Source of the DNA: a virus
Virus record (IMG/VR): IMGVR_UViG_3300046810_000180
Location: 1 to 22,425 of that record
DNA: 22,425 bases
Direction: 5' to 3' (one strand)
Part shown: in pieces, positions 21,905-22,425 of the stretch
How the letters are laid out: every line of letters begins with the position of its first letter
Numbering within the stretch: position 1 is the stretch's first letter
Made by a program: the position numbers and the translations under genes
Notes under the pieces: generated by a model
The model's input: the letters and a program-made list of their open reading frames with translations, nothing else
The model's database searches: none
Told to the model about the DNA's origin: nothing

Positions 21905-22425
21905 TCGCCGCAGCGTCCGCCGCCCTCGGCGCCCTGGCGGATTTCGCGCGGTCGACGGCGGGCCGGCGCATTCTGGGCGGCGTGGCGGCCGTCGTCGTGA
22001 TCGTTGGCGGCGGGCTGCTGGCCCGCGCGCACTGGATCGCGGTCGGTGTCGATCGCGAGAAAGCGGCCGAAGCGGAGCTCCTGCGCAACGCTCAGCCGGC
22101 CATCGCTAGGGTCGAGGCCGGCGGCCGATCGATCACCGCCGCGACCGACCACCAGGCGGCCCAGCGCCAAGCCGAAATCCGCGCCGTCACCAAGGTCCTG
22201 AAAGAGGAGGTTCCCGTCTATGTCACCGTTGAAGCTGATCGCCGCTGCGACGTGTCTGCTGGCTTTGTCAGCCTGCACGACCAAGCCGCTGCTGGCGTGC
22301 CCCAGGTTCCCCGACCTGCCGGCCTCGTTCTCGACGCCCCTTCCGGCGTTGCGCTCTCTGCCGTCGCCGACACCGTCGTCGACAACTACGGGACCGCCCA
22401 GCAATACCGAGAAGCCGCGCTAGCC
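21901..22425 (+). CDS. i-spanin (Rz-like), 3' partial
   Basis: 175 codons are visible and the frame is still open at the window end. ATG 21901 overlaps the upstream TGA. A short N-terminus is followed by a TM segment (LGGVAAVVVIVGGGLLA, ~25-41), then a long charged periplasmic helix (REKAAEAELLRNAQ, HQAAQRQAEIRAVTKVLKEE). After this comes VPVYVTVEADRRCDVSAGFV and DTVVDNYGTAQQYREA, a pattern common in alphaproteobacterial phage Rz-like proteins. Spanins link inner and outer membranes and fuse them after the wall is cut. A complete lipoprotein gene is nested in another frame from 22220, which is the classical Rz/Rz1 arrangement and makes the assignment strong. Confidence 0.85.
   Translation, partial: MIAAASAALGALADFARSTAGRRILGGVAAVVVIVGGGLLARAHWIAVGVDREKAAEAELLRNAQPAIARVEAGGRSITAATDHQAAQRQAEIRAVTKVLKEEVPVYVTVEADRRCDVSAGFVSLHDQAAAGVPQVPRPAGLVLDAPSGVALSAVADTVVDNYGTAQQYREAALA
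22205..22210 (+). promoter_or_regulatory. Ribosome binding site for the nested o-spanin
   Basis: AGGAGG (within AGAGGAGG) lies nine bases before ATG 22220, inside the i-spanin reading frame. It is among the strongest Shine-Dalgarno sequences in the window and decides that the nested frame is translated. Confidence 0.8.
22220..22423 (+). CDS. o-spanin (Rz1-like lipoprotein), nested in i-spanin
   Basis: 67 residues, complete (TAG 22421-22423), in the +1 frame within the i-spanin gene. The N-terminus is a lipoprotein signal: Lys5, a hydrophobic core, and lipobox LSAC with the lipid-bearing Cys at residue 19. The mature part (~49 residues) is rich in Pro, Ser and Thr (FPDLPASFSTPLPALRSLP), as expected of Rz1 proteins, and has a second Cys at 27. 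It would be anchored in the outer membrane and bind the i-spanin C-terminus. The strong AGGAGG upstream supports real expression. Confidence 0.88.
   Translation: MSPLKLIAAATCLLALSACTTKPLLACPRFPDLPASFSTPLPALRSLPSPTPSSTTTGPPSNTEKPR

Noticed and set aside
1-22425. A gene transfer agent rather than a phage
   Set aside because: Some tail genes look GTA-like, but the terminase, long fibre, exported esterase, and holin/spanin cassette in one tight operon are better explained by a complete siphovirus or prophage; the window alone does not fully exclude a derived element.
1-22425. CRISPR arrays, tRNA or rRNA genes, insertion sequences, attachment sites
   Set aside because: No regularly spaced repeats, cloverleaf-type sequence, transposase or integrase frame was seen; genes leave only gaps of up to about 60 bases.

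Overview
The window is a contiguous piece of a tailed-phage (siphovirus-type) genome or prophage, every gene on the + strand, running from packaging through head, connector, tail, tail tip, tail fibre and secreted accessory genes to lysis. Base composition is very GC-rich (roughly two thirds G+C by eye), with strong G/C in third codon positions. The protein families (P27-like small terminase, HK97-type protease and capsid, GTA-type tail chaperone, DUF6950-like tail protein, spanins of a kind seen in alphaproteobacterial phages) suggest an alphaproteobacterial host, most likely of the Caulobacter/Phenylobacterium type. This is inference: no integrase, att site, tRNA or host gene is visible, so the window cannot tell a free phage from a prophage.

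Layout. 1-1971: terminase small (5' end cut by the window) and large subunits. 1971-5188: portal, prohead protease (TTG start inside the portal gene) and major capsid protein with an N-terminal delta/scaffold domain. 5247-7283: small head protein, head-tail adaptor, head closure, gp10-type tail completion and tail terminator. 7307-10528: tail tube protein with a C-terminal Ig-like domain, tail assembly chaperone with a downstream -1 frame extension, and tape measure. 10528-15048: two distal-tail proteins, a DUF6950-like protein and a large tail-tip hub protein. 15045-18705: tail-fibre assembly chaperone and a 1080-residue beta-helical fibre/spike. 18763-20645: two overlapping genes whose products both carry Sec signal peptides, the second an SGNH-family esterase. 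20703-22425: a membrane/coiled-coil gene split by an in-frame amber codon, a two-TM holin-like protein, an L,D-transpeptidase-like enzyme in the endolysin position, and an i-spanin gene (cut by the window end) with a complete o-spanin lipoprotein gene nested in another frame.

Most junctions are 1-20 base overlaps or very short gaps, as expected of one late operon with translational coupling. The largest gaps are about 60 bases, so no stretch over 300 bases lacks a gene.

The signals beyond routine annotation are: (a) a short palindrome, GCGAAC-N3-GTTCG, present five times and always at a gene boundary, with a 21-base identical core in two copies that are translated in different frames; (b) a tail-chaperone extension with no usable start codon, pointing to -1 recoding; (c) the pair of exported proteins including an SGNH esterase; (d) an amber-split membrane protein; and (e) a lysis cassette whose only visible wall enzyme is L,D-transpeptidase-like.
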